DNA of 5,627 bases from an uncultured Zetaproteobacteria bacterium (GCA_913056285.1 CAJXNE010000135.1:1-5627); one strand, 5' to 3'; positions 1 through 5,627 are shown, counted from the first letter of the stretch. Numbers and translations: made by a program. Notes: generated by a model from the sequence alone, not told the origin.

Positions 1-1216
1 GGTTGGCCTCGGCAATATCGCGGGTGTGGCGATTGCGATCAGTATCGGTGGCCCCGGTGCAACCTTCTGGATGATTGTGGCCGGTTTCTTCGGTATGACC
101 TCCAAATTCACCGAAGTAACACTGGCTCAGACCTATCGGGAAATCCGCCCCGATGGCCGCATTATGGGCGGTGCCATGGAGTATCTGTCGAAGGGCTTTG
201 CCGAGAAAGGCATGGCGAGAACCGGTAAATCATTGGCGGTGCTTTTTGCCGTATTGTGCGTGGGCGCTTCGTTTGGCGGCGGTAATGCATTTCAGGTTTC
301 ACAGGCACTCGGTGCAGTGCAAAATGAGCTCTCCTTTTTCAAAGATTACCCATGGGTGTTCGGCGTATTCATGGCCGGTGCGGTAGGACTGGTGATTATC
401 GGCGGCATCAAGCGCATTGCGCATGCTGCGGAAGCGATTGTGCCAACCATGGTGTTTATCTATTTATCTGCCTGCCTGTGGATTATCCTCTCCCATGCTG
501 CAGATATCCCTGCTGCATTCTCGTTGATTGTTAGCGAAGCATTTGCACCGACTGCGGTGGCTGGCGGTATGGTCGGCGTGCTGGTACAGGGTTTTAAGCG
601 CGCCGCCTTTTCCAGCGAAGCAGGTATTGGTTCGGCGGCCATTGCACATTCCGCCGCATCAGTGAAATATCCGATTCGTCAGGGCTTTGTGGCGCTGTAT
701 GAGCCGTTTGTCGATACCATCATTATCTGCACCATGACAGCGCTGGTGATTGTTCTGACCGGCGTTTACAACGCGCCGGAACATCATGCGTTGGTGGAGG
801 CAAGTAAAGGGGCGGCATTGACATCGGTTGCGTTCGGTTCGGTCATCTCGTGGTTTCCGGTGATCCTGTCGATCTCTGTCGTACTGTTTGCTTATTCTAC
901 CATGATTTCCTGGTCTTATTACGGCGAACGTTGCTGGACGTATGTGTTTGGCGAACGTTTTTCGATGGTCTATCGTATTACCTTTCTGATGTTTGTGGTG
1001 CTGGCCTCATTGGTCAGCGCTGGCAATATTCTTGATTTTTCCGATCTGCTGTTGCTCTCGATGGCCTTCCCGAACTTTCTGGCGCTATATTTATTGCAGG
1101 ATAAAGTGGCCGCCGCCCTCAAGGATTATCTTGGTCTACTCAGAAGCGGAGAGATGGACAGGGAAGTTCAAACCCGCCTTTCCAAGCCGGACCAAGCCGC
1201 TTCTGAGGCAAACTGA
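1..1216 (+). CDS. Sodium/alanine symporter, AGCS family (5' end missing)
   Basis: Integral inner-membrane secondary transporter that would import alanine, glycine or a related small amino acid with Na+ (known for the family; the substrate here is inferred). The frame is open from base 2, so the coding sequence begins upstream; the GTG at 26 is an internal Val, not a start. The visible 404 residues open directly in the family signature VGLGNIAGVAIAI-IGGPGATFWM (residues 1-24). Other AGCS hallmarks are QGFKRAAFSSEAGIGS (about 196-211) and SWSYYGERC (about 303-311). At least eight hydrophobic segments are visible, followed by a short polar tail. Family members are usually about 450-540 residues with the signature near residue 90, so roughly 80-100 N-terminal residues are outside the window. 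The signature departs slightly from the usual form (T before FWM, I after it). It stops with TGA and is followed by a terminator, so it is not co-transcribed by design with thpR. Confidence 0.95.
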   Translation, partial: VGLGNIAGVAIAISIGGPGATFWMIVAGFFGMTSKFTEVTLAQTYREIRPDGRIMGGAMEYLSKGFAEKGMARTGKSLAVLFAVLCVGASFGGGNAFQVSQALGAVQNELSFFKDYPWVFGVFMAGAVGLVIIGGIKRIAHAAEAIVPTMVFIYLSACLWIILSHAADIPAAFSLIVSEAFAPTAVAGGMVGVLVQGFKRAAFSSEAGIGSAAIAHSAASVKYPIRQGFVALYEPFVDTIIICTMTALVIVLTGVYNAPEHHALVEASKGAALTSVAFGSVISWFPVILSISVVLFAYSTMISWSYYGERCWTYVFGERFSMVYRITFLMFVVLASLVSAGNILDFSDLLLLSMAFPNFLALYLLQDKVAAALKDYLGLLRSGEMDREVQTRLSKPDQAASEAN

Positions 1217-1278
1217 CAACTTTCGTTTGTGATACGACTCAGATTCGCTTTCTGGTTCACTTTTAATATTCGCCCTAT

Positions 1279-1300
1279 GCGTTGTTACAAGATGTGACGC
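1279..1300 (+). other. Possible hairpin in the 3' region of the symporter transcript
   Basis: GCGTT (1279-1283) can pair with GACGC (1296-1300), counting one G-U pair, around a 12-base loop. This is a weak structure on its own. It is noted because two further hairpins follow it, the last being a terminator. Confidence 0.3.
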
Positions 1301-1317
1301 GAAACTGAATGATAACC

Positions 1318-1337
1318 CTGTCGGTTCAATCCGGCAG
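1318..1337 (+). other. Stem-loop upstream of the terminator
   Basis: CTGTCGG (1318-1324) pairs with CCGGCAG (1331-1337): seven base pairs with one G-U, around the six-base loop TTCAAT. No U-run follows, so it is not itself a terminator. It lies 10 bases before the terminator stem. It could be part of a structured 3' UTR or of a small RNA. Confidence 0.5.
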
Positions 1338-1344
1338 TCAGTAG

Positions 1345-1380
1345 AAGAGGAACGCTTTCATCGGCGTTCCTTTTTTTCTT
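1345..1380 (+). terminator. Rho-independent terminator
   Basis: AGGAACGC (1348-1355) and GCGTTCCT (1364-1371) form a perfect 8-bp stem with loop TTTCATCG. A U-rich tract of seven or eight Ts, then CTT, follows on the + strand. Preceding AAG bases can extend the stem into the T-run. It most likely ends the symporter transcript, whose stop codon is about 130 bases upstream. On the - strand the stem is followed by CTCTTC rather than a T-run, so it should work in one direction only. Confidence 0.88.
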
Positions 1381-1404
1381 TGTTGAACAGGGTAAGATGA
1401 TGGC

Positions 1405-1980
1405 ATGCGATTATTTGCCGCCATTGAATTGTCTGAAGATGTGAGCGAAGGGTTACAGGATTGGTGGGCGCAGGCCTCTGATATGCTGACGCAGGCAGGG
1501 TGGCGACCGACGCCTGCACATTTGTGGCATCTGACGCTGGCTTTTTATGGCGATGTGGGTGCCGATGATGCTGATGATTTATCCGAACAACTTTCGGAAT
1601 GCGCCGCACAGTCAGCATCACTGCATTTGCAGACTGGTCGTTTTGGCGTGTTTCCGCGCCCTGCGCGCCCACGCGTTTTCTGGGCTGGCGTTGAAGACGT
1701 CGGCCATGAAAAATCACTAAAACGACTTGCCCATTGTTGCAGGCGGGCAGGCCATGCTACCGTTCGCAAACGTAGCGCCAGAGAGGCGGCTTTTCGTGGA
1801 CATATCACGGGGGCCAGAGCCAGAGGTTCAGTAACGCCACTGGATGATGGGCGCATGCAAACAATGCCGCCAGTGCCGCCAGTGCCGAAATTGTATTGGC
1901 GCGCTGATCGTTTCAGCCTGTTTCAGTCCATTCTCAGACCGGAAGGGCCGCAATATCGGCGACTGGAAACATTTTATTGA
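1405..1980 (+). CDS. thpR: RNA 2',3'-cyclic phosphodiesterase (2H family, ThpR/LigT)
   Basis: Cytoplasmic enzyme of the 2H phosphoesterase family. Known members hydrolyse RNA 2',3'-cyclic phosphate ends to 2'-phosphates and ligate tRNA halves in vitro; the physiological role is unclear. The 191 residues fit the usual length of about 175-190. The start MRLFAAIEL is the typical N-terminus, which fixes the ATG at 1405; an AGGG at 1389-1392 is a distant, weak Shine-Dalgarno. The two catalytic HxT motifs are HLT at residues 42-44 and HIT at 133-135. The C-terminal strand RFSLFQSILRPEGPQYRRLE (169-188) is also typical. The second motif reads FRGHITGAR where most relatives have PHxTLAR-like residues. 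A 9-bp tandem repeat encodes PPVPPVP at 155-161. The gene lies 30 bases before recA, probably as its upstream operon partner; thpR (ligT) next to recA is known elsewhere, normally with cinA, which is not present here. Confidence 0.93.
   Translation: MRLFAAIELSEDVSEGLQDWWAQASDMLTQAGWRPTPAHLWHLTLAFYGDVGADDADDLSEQLSECAAQSASLHLQTGRFGVFPRPARPRVFWAGVEDVGHEKSLKRLAHCCRRAGHATVRKRSAREAAFRGHITGARARGSVTPLDDGRMQTMPPVPPVPKLYWRADRFSLFQSILRPEGPQYRRLETFY
1867..1887 (+). repeat. 9-bp perfect tandem repeat inside thpR
   Basis: CCGCCAGTG occurs twice in tandem (1867-1875, 1876-1884), followed by a third partial CCG. It is in frame and encodes Pro-Pro-Val twice plus Pro, in the loop before the final strand of ThpR. 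Copy-number changes would keep the reading frame. Confidence 0.9.
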
Positions 1981-1984
1981 AGTG

Positions 1985-1997
1985 TTCGTATAACGAA
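1985..1997. promoter_or_regulatory. Palindrome over a possible recA -10 box (candidate operator)
   Basis: TTCGT-ATA-ACGAA is a perfect 5+5 inverted repeat with a 3-base centre, in the only gap between thpR and recA. TATAAC (1989-1994), five of six matches to a -10 box, lies inside it. A TGGAAA at 1964-1969 could serve as a weak -35 with 19-base spacing. A repressor bound here would block the promoter, as LexA does at recA in many bacteria. It is not the E. coli CTGT-N8-ACAG box nor the Gram-positive GAAC-N4-GTTC box, so assignment to LexA is inference. It could also be a small mRNA hairpin or chance. Confidence 0.45.
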
Positions 1998-1999
1998 TC

Positions 2000-2005
2000 G
2001 AGGGG
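2000..2005 (+). promoter_or_regulatory. Ribosome binding site of recA
   Basis: GAGGGG ends five bases before the ATG at 2011. It is a strong Shine-Dalgarno at slightly short spacing and supports this start, in keeping with the high expression needed for RecA. Confidence 0.85.
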
Positions 2006-2010
2006 ATCGT

Positions 2011-3021
2011 ATGTCAGATAAAACCAAAGCGCTGGACACAGCATTGAGTCAAATCGAACGCCAGTTTGGCAAGGGTACAGTGATGCGGCTTGGCGACCAG
2101 GGCAAGGTGGCCGTGGATGTGATTCCCAGCGGTTCGCTGGCGCTGGATGCGGCACTCGGCGTCGGCGGTTATCCGCGCGGTCGTGTGATTGAAATCTACG
2201 GGCCGGAGTCTTCCGGTAAAACCACCATGGCACTCCATGCTGTGGCCGAAGCGCAAAAGCTCGGCGGGCAGGCTGCATTCGTGGATGCCGAGCACGCGCT
2301 CGATCCGGTGTATGCCCAGAATCTTGGCGTAGATACCGAGAATCTGCTGGTCTCTCAGCCCGATTCGGGCGAGCAGGCATTGGAAGTGGTCGATATGCTG
2401 ACCCGCTCCGGAGCGCTGGATATTATCGTGGTGGATTCAGTGGCTGCCTTGACACCGAAAGCCGAACTCGAAGGCGATATGGGCGATTCGCATATGGGGC
2501 TGCATGCCCGTTTGATGTCCCAGGCACTACGTAAGTTGACCGGCTCGATTTCGCGTTCCAAAACGACCGTCGTGTTCATCAACCAGATTCGCATGAAAAT
2601 CGGTGTGATGTTCGGCAACCCGGAAACCACGACCGGCGGTAATGCCTTGAAATTCTATGCTTCCGTACGTCTGGATGTGCGCCGTATTGGTGCGATTAAG
2701 AAAGGTGATGAAGTGCTGGGTAACGATACCCGCGTGAAAGTGGTTAAGAATAAAATGGCGCCGCCATTCAAACAGGCAAATTTCTCGATCATGTATGGCG
2801 AGGGCGTATCGCATGGTGGTGAAGTGCTGGATATGGGTGTGAAGTACGGCTTCGTGAACAAGAGCGGCGCATGGTATGCCAAGGACAATGAGAAAATCGG
2901 ACAGGGTCGCGATAACGCGATCAAGTTTTTGAAAGAGCATCCCGATATGCTGGCTGAAGTGGAAGCCAGGGTGCGGGCTGAACTGGGCATGGGCGCTGAT
3001 GAGGCGGAGACTGCTGAATAA
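2011..3021 (+). CDS. recA: Recombinase RecA
   Basis: ATP-dependent DNA strand-exchange protein. It polymerises on single-stranded DNA for homologous recombination and, as a filament, triggers LexA self-cleavage in the SOS response. The 336 residues span the whole protein from the N-terminal polymerisation helix (KALDTALSQIERQFGKGTVMRLG, 6-28). Walker A is GPESSGKTT (64-72), the catalytic Glu is E94, and Walker B is LDIIVVDS (136-143). Loop L1 is around EGDMGDSHMG (154-163). Q192 lies at the start of loop L2, which runs to about 210, and the RecA signature ALKFYASVRLDVRR is at 212-225. The C-terminal domain follows, with a short acidic tail (GADEAETAE), so it is about 17 residues shorter than the E. 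coli protein. All key residues are intact and there is no intein. It is preceded by thpR and a palindrome that may be its operator, and its end overlaps the recX frame, suggesting translational coupling. Confidence 0.99.
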   Translation: MSDKTKALDTALSQIERQFGKGTVMRLGDQGKVAVDVIPSGSLALDAALGVGGYPRGRVIEIYGPESSGKTTMALHAVAEAQKLGGQAAFVDAEHALDPVYAQNLGVDTENLLVSQPDSGEQALEVVDMLTRSGALDIIVVDSVAALTPKAELEGDMGDSHMGLHARLMSQALRKLTGSISRSKTTVVFINQIRMKIGVMFGNPETTTGGNALKFYASVRLDVRRIGAIKKGDEVLGNDTRVKVVKNKMAPPFKQANFSIMYGEGVSHGGEVLDMGVKYGFVNKSGAWYAKDNEKIGQGRDNAIKFLKEHPDMLAEVEARVRAELGMGADEAETAE

Positions 3022-3499
3022 AGAACAGGTGAGTACGGAACAGCTGAGTGCGGAAAAAAAAGCAGCCTATCATTACGCTGTTCGGTTGCTGACCCACCGG
3101 GAATTCTGCGAGTCTGATATGCGCCAGCGATTAGCTGGCCGCGAATTTGAAGATACGGTCATTAGCTGGACAATCAACCAGCTCCAGCAGGATGGCTACC
3201 TCAGTGAGATGCGTTTCGCGGAAAGTTATTTGCGTTCACGCTTAAAAAAAGGTGAAGCGCCGTGGCTGGCGGCCAAACGGGCTGAACAGAAAGGGGCGAG
3301 ATCCGATGCCGTGCAAGCTGCACTGGCTGAACTCTGTGAGAATTATAATGCCGAACAGGCAGCACATGATTTGATACAGACGCGCGATCCGGGCGGATTA
3401 CGATTTGATGAGGAACGGGTCTGGCAACGTCAGGCTCGTTTTTTGCGGAATAAAGGATTTAATGCTGATATTATTCTGCGCGTGTTGAAACAGCGTTGA
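2999..3499 (+). CDS. recX: Regulatory protein RecX
   Basis: RecX binds RecA filaments and generally limits their extension and activity in the cytoplasm. The 166-residue frame equals the E. coli RecX length and shows the family's repeated three-helix layout: AVRLLTHREFCESDMRQRL (27-45), then the most conserved part DGYLSEMRFAESYLRSRLKKG (65-85), then AAKRAEQKGA (91-100) and a C-terminal repeat ending RFLRNKGFNADIILRVL. The start is uncertain. The ATG at 2999 lies inside recA (23-base overlap) and has a poor ribosome site. An in-frame GTG at 3029, seven bases after the recA stop, would give 156 residues and still keep every conserved helix. Either way translation is probably coupled to recA. 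There is no terminator hairpin between the two genes, unlike in E. coli. An A8 run at 3054-3061 and an A7 run near 3245-3251 are potential slippage sites. Confidence 0.95.
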   Translation: MRRRLLNKEQVSTEQLSAEKKAAYHYAVRLLTHREFCESDMRQRLAGREFEDTVISWTINQLQQDGYLSEMRFAESYLRSRLKKGEAPWLAAKRAEQKGARSDAVQAALAELCENYNAEQAAHDLIQTRDPGGLRFDEERVWQRQARFLRNKGFNADIILRVLKQR

Positions 3500-3521
3500 T
3501 CATCAAGTCAAAAGCGCTCAC

Positions 3522-3539
3522 CGCAAAGGGCGCAAAGCT
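3522..3539. repeat. 9-base tandem repeat, CGCAAAG units
   Basis: CGCAAAGGG (3522-3530) is followed directly by CGCAAAGCT (3531-3539), sharing seven leading bases at a 9-base period. From memory, runs of CGCAAAG-type units occur in intergenic regions of many unrelated bacterial genomes; this is unverified here. Confidence 0.6.
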
Positions 3540-3578
3540 ATGCACAGGAAAAACAAAGGCGGCATTGGGTTTGATTTC

Positions 3579-3608
3579 CATCGGTGTTGATCTGCGTTGA
3601 TCCGCGCC
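3579..3608. repeat. 10-base tandem repeat, GATCTGCGTT units
   Basis: Three consecutive 10-base units are CATCGGTGTT (3579-3588), GATCTGCGTT (3589-3598) and GATCCGCGCC (3599-3608). The second and third are closest in their first seven bases. GTTGATC occurs at 3586-3592 and 3596-3602. It sits about 40 bases after the CGCAAAG block, and the two together look like one degenerate interspersed element. Confidence 0.6.
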
Positions 3609-3631
3609 TGACTATAGTTCGGTTATAAAAT

Positions 3632-3637
3632 GGAGGG
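3632..3637 (+). promoter_or_regulatory. Ribosome binding site of alaS
   Basis: GGAGGG lies six bases before the GTG at 3644. It decides the start: the nearby ATG at 3630 is out of frame, and protein similarity to AlaRS begins right at the GTG. Confidence 0.85.
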
Positions 3638-3643
3638 TTCCCG

Positions 3644-5627
3644 GTGAAGACATCCGAGATTCGTCAAAAATTTCTGGAATATTTTGCCTCGAAGGGGCAT
3701 CAGGTGGTTGAATCCAGTTCGCTGGTGCCGCATGGCGACCCTACGTTGATGTTTACCAATGCGGGCATGGTACAGTTCAAGAATGTATTTCTGGGCAATG
3801 AAACACGCACCTTTGTGACAGCAACCTCATCGCAGAAATGTGTGCGCGCTGGCGGTAAACACAATGACCTGGAAAATGTCGGTCATACAGCCCGCCACCA
3901 CACCTTTTTTGAAATGCTGGGTAATTTTTCCTTCGGCGATTATTTCAAGCACGATGCCATCGCCTATGCCTGGGAATTTCTCACGTGTGAGCTAAAGCTC
4001 GATGCTGACCGTTTATTTGTCACCGTGTTTGAAGAAGACGATGAAGCCTATGATATCTGGACGAAAGAAATCGGCGTTTCTGTCGATAAAATTGCCCGTA
4101 TTGGCGCCAAAGATAATTTCTGGTCGATGGGTGATACCGGTCCTTGCGGCCCGTGTTCAGAGATTTTTTACGATCACGGCGCTGATGTCTGGGGTGGGCC
4201 GCCGGGGACGCCGGAAGAAGAGGGCGACCGCTATGTGGAAATCTGGAACCTTGTCTTCATGCAGTATGATCGGGACAAAGATGGCGTCTTAACGCCGCTG
4301 CCTAAACCCAGCGTCGATACCGGCATGGGACTGGAGCGCGTTGCTGCCGTATTGCAGGGCAAACACAATAATTACGATATTGATCTGTTCAAAAATCTGA
4401 TTGCCAAAGTCTGTGATGTGACCGGTATTTCATTTGGTGACAATGCTGAACGGGATGTTTCCTTGCGCGTGCTGGCTGATCACTTGCGTTCGGTGGCTTT
4501 TTTGATGGCCGATGGCGTATTGCCGAGTAATGAGGGGCGCGGCTTTGTGTTGCGGCGTATTTTGCGTCGGGCATGCCGCCATGGTCGTTTAATCGGTATG
4601 CAGGAAGCTTTCATTTATAAGCTGGTGGAGGCGCTGGTCGATGAAATGGGTTCGCATTTCCATGAACTGCAGGAGAGCCAGGCCAATATCGAACAATTGA
4701 TCCGCATCGAAGAAGAGCGGTTTATCAAAACGCTGGATAAGGGACTGAAACTGGTTGATCAGGCCGTGGCAGATGCGGGGCAGGGCGGCACGATTCCAGG
4801 CAAAACATTGTTTACGCTGTACGATACCTTTGGCTTTCCGACCGATTTAACCGCTGATATTCTCAAAGGCTCCGATATTCACCTGGATATGACCGGTTTT
4901 GAAACATGCATGGAAGAGCAGCGGCAACGTGCACGTGCGTCCTGGGGTGGTTCGGGGGAGTCGGCGCTACCGAAAGCACTGTTTGGGCTGCGCGAGAAAC
5001 ATGGCCCGACTGAATTCCTTGGCTATACCACGCTGGATGCCGAAGGCGCGATCACCGGTCTGATTCAGGATGGTGAAGCAGTCGAATCCCTGAGTGAAGG
5101 CGAAGAGGGCTGGCTGATCACCAACCAGACGCCATTCTACGGCGAGTCCGGCGGGCAGGTTGGCGATACCGGCCTCATCAAGTCTGCCGATGGCGAGTTC
5201 ATGGTGACCGATACCAAAAAGTTGCTATCCGATTTATTTGTACATGTTGGCAAGGTTATTGCCGGTTCAATCACGACAGGATGTATTGCGCACCTCTCGG
5301 TTGATGCCAGGCGGCGTGATGCGATTCGGCGCAATCATACAGCGACGCATTTGATGCATGCCGTGTTGCGCGATGTGCTGGGCGACCACGTCAAACAGGC
5401 CGGTTCTCTGGTTAATGAAAACAGATTACGTTTTGATTTTAGCCACTTCCATCCTATTTCTAAAGAAGAACTTCAACAGATAGAAGCGTCAGTGAATGCT
5501 GCGACGTTGGCCAACGATGCGGTCGAAACGAAGCTGATGACGCAGGATGAAGCGGTGGCTTCGGGTGCGATGGCGCTGTTCGGTGAGAAGTATGGCGATG
5601 AAGTGCGTGTCGTATCAGCCGGATTTT
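3644..5627 (+). CDS. alaS: Alanine--tRNA ligase (3' end missing)
   Basis: Cytoplasmic class II synthetase that charges tRNA-Ala with alanine and hydrolyses mischarged Ser- or Gly-tRNA-Ala. The frame runs without a stop from the GTG at 3644 to the window end, giving 661 of the roughly 870-880 residues usual for bacteria. The N-terminus (IRQKFLEYFASKGHQVVESSSLVP) matches AlaRS from its first residues. The aminoacylation core includes RAGGKHNDLENVG (68-80), TARHHTFFEMLGNFSFGDYF (82-101), GDTGPCGPCSEIFYDHG (163-179) and class II motif 3 VDTGMGLERVA (224-234). The editing domain has TPFYGESGGQ (496-505) and the zinc/editing HTATH with His565 and His569. The matching Cys-x3-His pair, expected near residue 666-670, and the C-Ala domain lie just past the end. 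It follows recX, a common proteobacterial order, but a 144-base spacer and its own strong ribosome site suggest independent expression is possible. Confidence 0.99.
   Translation, partial: MKTSEIRQKFLEYFASKGHQVVESSSLVPHGDPTLMFTNAGMVQFKNVFLGNETRTFVTATSSQKCVRAGGKHNDLENVGHTARHHTFFEMLGNFSFGDYFKHDAIAYAWEFLTCELKLDADRLFVTVFEEDDEAYDIWTKEIGVSVDKIARIGAKDNFWSMGDTGPCGPCSEIFYDHGADVWGGPPGTPEEEGDRYVEIWNLVFMQYDRDKDGVLTPLPKPSVDTGMGLERVAAVLQGKHNNYDIDLFKNLIAKVCDVTGISFGDNAERDVSLRVLADHLRSVAFLMADGVLPSNEGRGFVLRRILRRACRHGRLIGMQEAFIYKLVEALVDEMGSHFHELQESQANIEQLIRIEEERFIKTLDKGLKLVDQAVADAGQGGTIPGKTLFTLYDTFGFPTDLTADILKGSDIHLDMTGFETCMEEQRQRARASWGGSGESALPKALFGLREKHGPTEFLGYTTLDAEGAITGLIQDGEAVESLSEGEEGWLITNQTPFYGESGGQVGDTGLIKSADGEFMVTDTKKLLSDLFVHVGKVIAGSITTGCIAHLSVDARRRDAIRRNHTATHLMHAVLRDVLGDHVKQAGSLVNENRLRFDFSHFHPISKEELQQIEASVNAATLANDAVETKLMTQDEAVASGAMALFGEKYGDEVRVVSAGF

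Larger units (their letters stand above)
1217..1404. other. Intergenic region between the symporter and thpR
   Basis: No convincing open reading frame is present. The 3' half holds the hairpins and terminator listed separately. Only 24 bases lie between the end of the terminator tract and the thpR start, too few for a full promoter plus leader. The thpR promoter is therefore either upstream of the terminator (making it a possible leader attenuator), or thpR is transcribed by read-through or from a start very near its ATG. A TTGTTA at 1282-1287 resembles a -35 box, but the best matching -10 at normal spacing (CTGAAT, 1305-1310) is poor, so I do not call a promoter. Confidence 0.6.
3500..3643. 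other. recX-alaS spacer with short tandem repeat units
   Basis: No gene is visible here. The segment holds a 9-base-period block (3522-3539) and a 10-base-period block (3579-3608), described separately, joined by an A- and G-rich stretch, and then the alaS leader. I see no hairpin followed by a T-run, so recA-recX transcripts may read through into alaS. Possible -10 boxes are TATAGT (3613-3618) and TATAAA (3624-3629). Neither has a good -35 at 16-18 bases, so an alaS promoter is possible but unproven. Confidence 0.65.

Noticed and set aside
26..28. GTG at 26 as the start of the symporter gene
   Set aside because: The frame is open to base 2, and the residues before it (VGLGNIAG) are part of the conserved AGCS signature, so the gene begins upstream.
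1318..1337. tRNA T-arm-like sequence with GGTTCAATCC
   Set aside because: The stem pairs around a six-base loop rather than the 5-bp/7-base T-arm, and no acceptor, D or anticodon arms surround it.
1358..1856. Two overlapping - strand open frames (1358-1717, 1545-1856) opposite thpR
   Set aside because: They show no family resemblance and are biased in composition. The + strand frame has both catalytic HxT motifs and explains the region.
1981..2010. E. coli-type LexA box before recA
   Set aside because: No CTGT-N8-ACAG or close variant is present in the gap; only the different TTCGT-N3-ACGAA palindrome is seen.
1934..2990. Several - strand open frames opposite recA, up to 148 codons
   Set aside because: They are mirror images of a highly conserved RecA coding sequence, with no recognisable domains or ribosome sites.
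2011..3021. Intein or insertion in recA
   Set aside because: The protein is continuous and of normal length, with Walker A, Walker B, L1 and L2 uninterrupted.
3000..3060. Terminator hairpin between recA and recX
   Set aside because: No GC-rich stem followed by a T-run exists there, and the frames overlap or nearly touch.
3522..3608. CRISPR array
   Set aside because: Units are only 9-10 bases, adjacent and degenerate, with no spacers and no cas genes.
4002..4292. 96-codon + strand frame inside alaS
   Set aside because: It is out of frame with the intact AlaRS catalytic domain and shows no resemblance to any protein I recognise.

Overview
The window is a stretch of ordinary chromosome from a proteobacterium of moderate GC content. 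All genes lie on the + strand: the 3' part of a sodium/alanine symporter gene, then thpR, recA, recX, and the 5' three-quarters of alaS. The RecA core, the recA-recX-alaS order and the close match of AlaRS to proteobacterial AlaRS all point to Proteobacteria. A gamma- or zeta-type lineage is my guess, but the sequence alone does not settle the genus. Codon use and base composition look even across all five genes, and I see no transposase, integrase, phage gene, tRNA, rRNA or CRISPR array.

Layout. Positions 1-1216 carry an AGCS-family amino-acid:cation symporter that enters the window already in frame. Positions 1217-1404 are non-coding and hold a run of predicted hairpins ending in a strong intrinsic terminator (about 1345-1380). 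This isolates the transporter from what follows. Positions 1405-1980 encode ThpR, an RNA 2',3'-cyclic phosphodiesterase of the 2H family. A 30-base gap contains a perfect 5+5 palindrome that covers a possible -10 box, followed by a strong Shine-Dalgarno and recA (2011-3021). The recX reading frame overlaps the recA end by 23 bases, or starts 7 bases after it if a GTG is used. A 144-base spacer (3500-3643) with 9- and 10-base tandem repeat units separates recX from alaS, which starts at a GTG with a good ribosome binding site and runs off the window end.

How the parts relate. RecA and its modulator RecX form a coupled DNA repair/SOS pair. ThpR upstream resembles the cinA-ligT(thpR)-recA arrangement known from Deinococcus and some other bacteria, but cinA is absent here and the transporter and terminator occupy its usual place. 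alaS downstream of recX is a common proteobacterial neighbour and probably a housekeeping passenger with its own translation start. I found no convincing undescribed system. The best leads are the palindrome before recA (a possible SOS operator of non-E. coli type), the interspersed-repeat-like spacer before alaS, and the structured RNA segment after the symporter.
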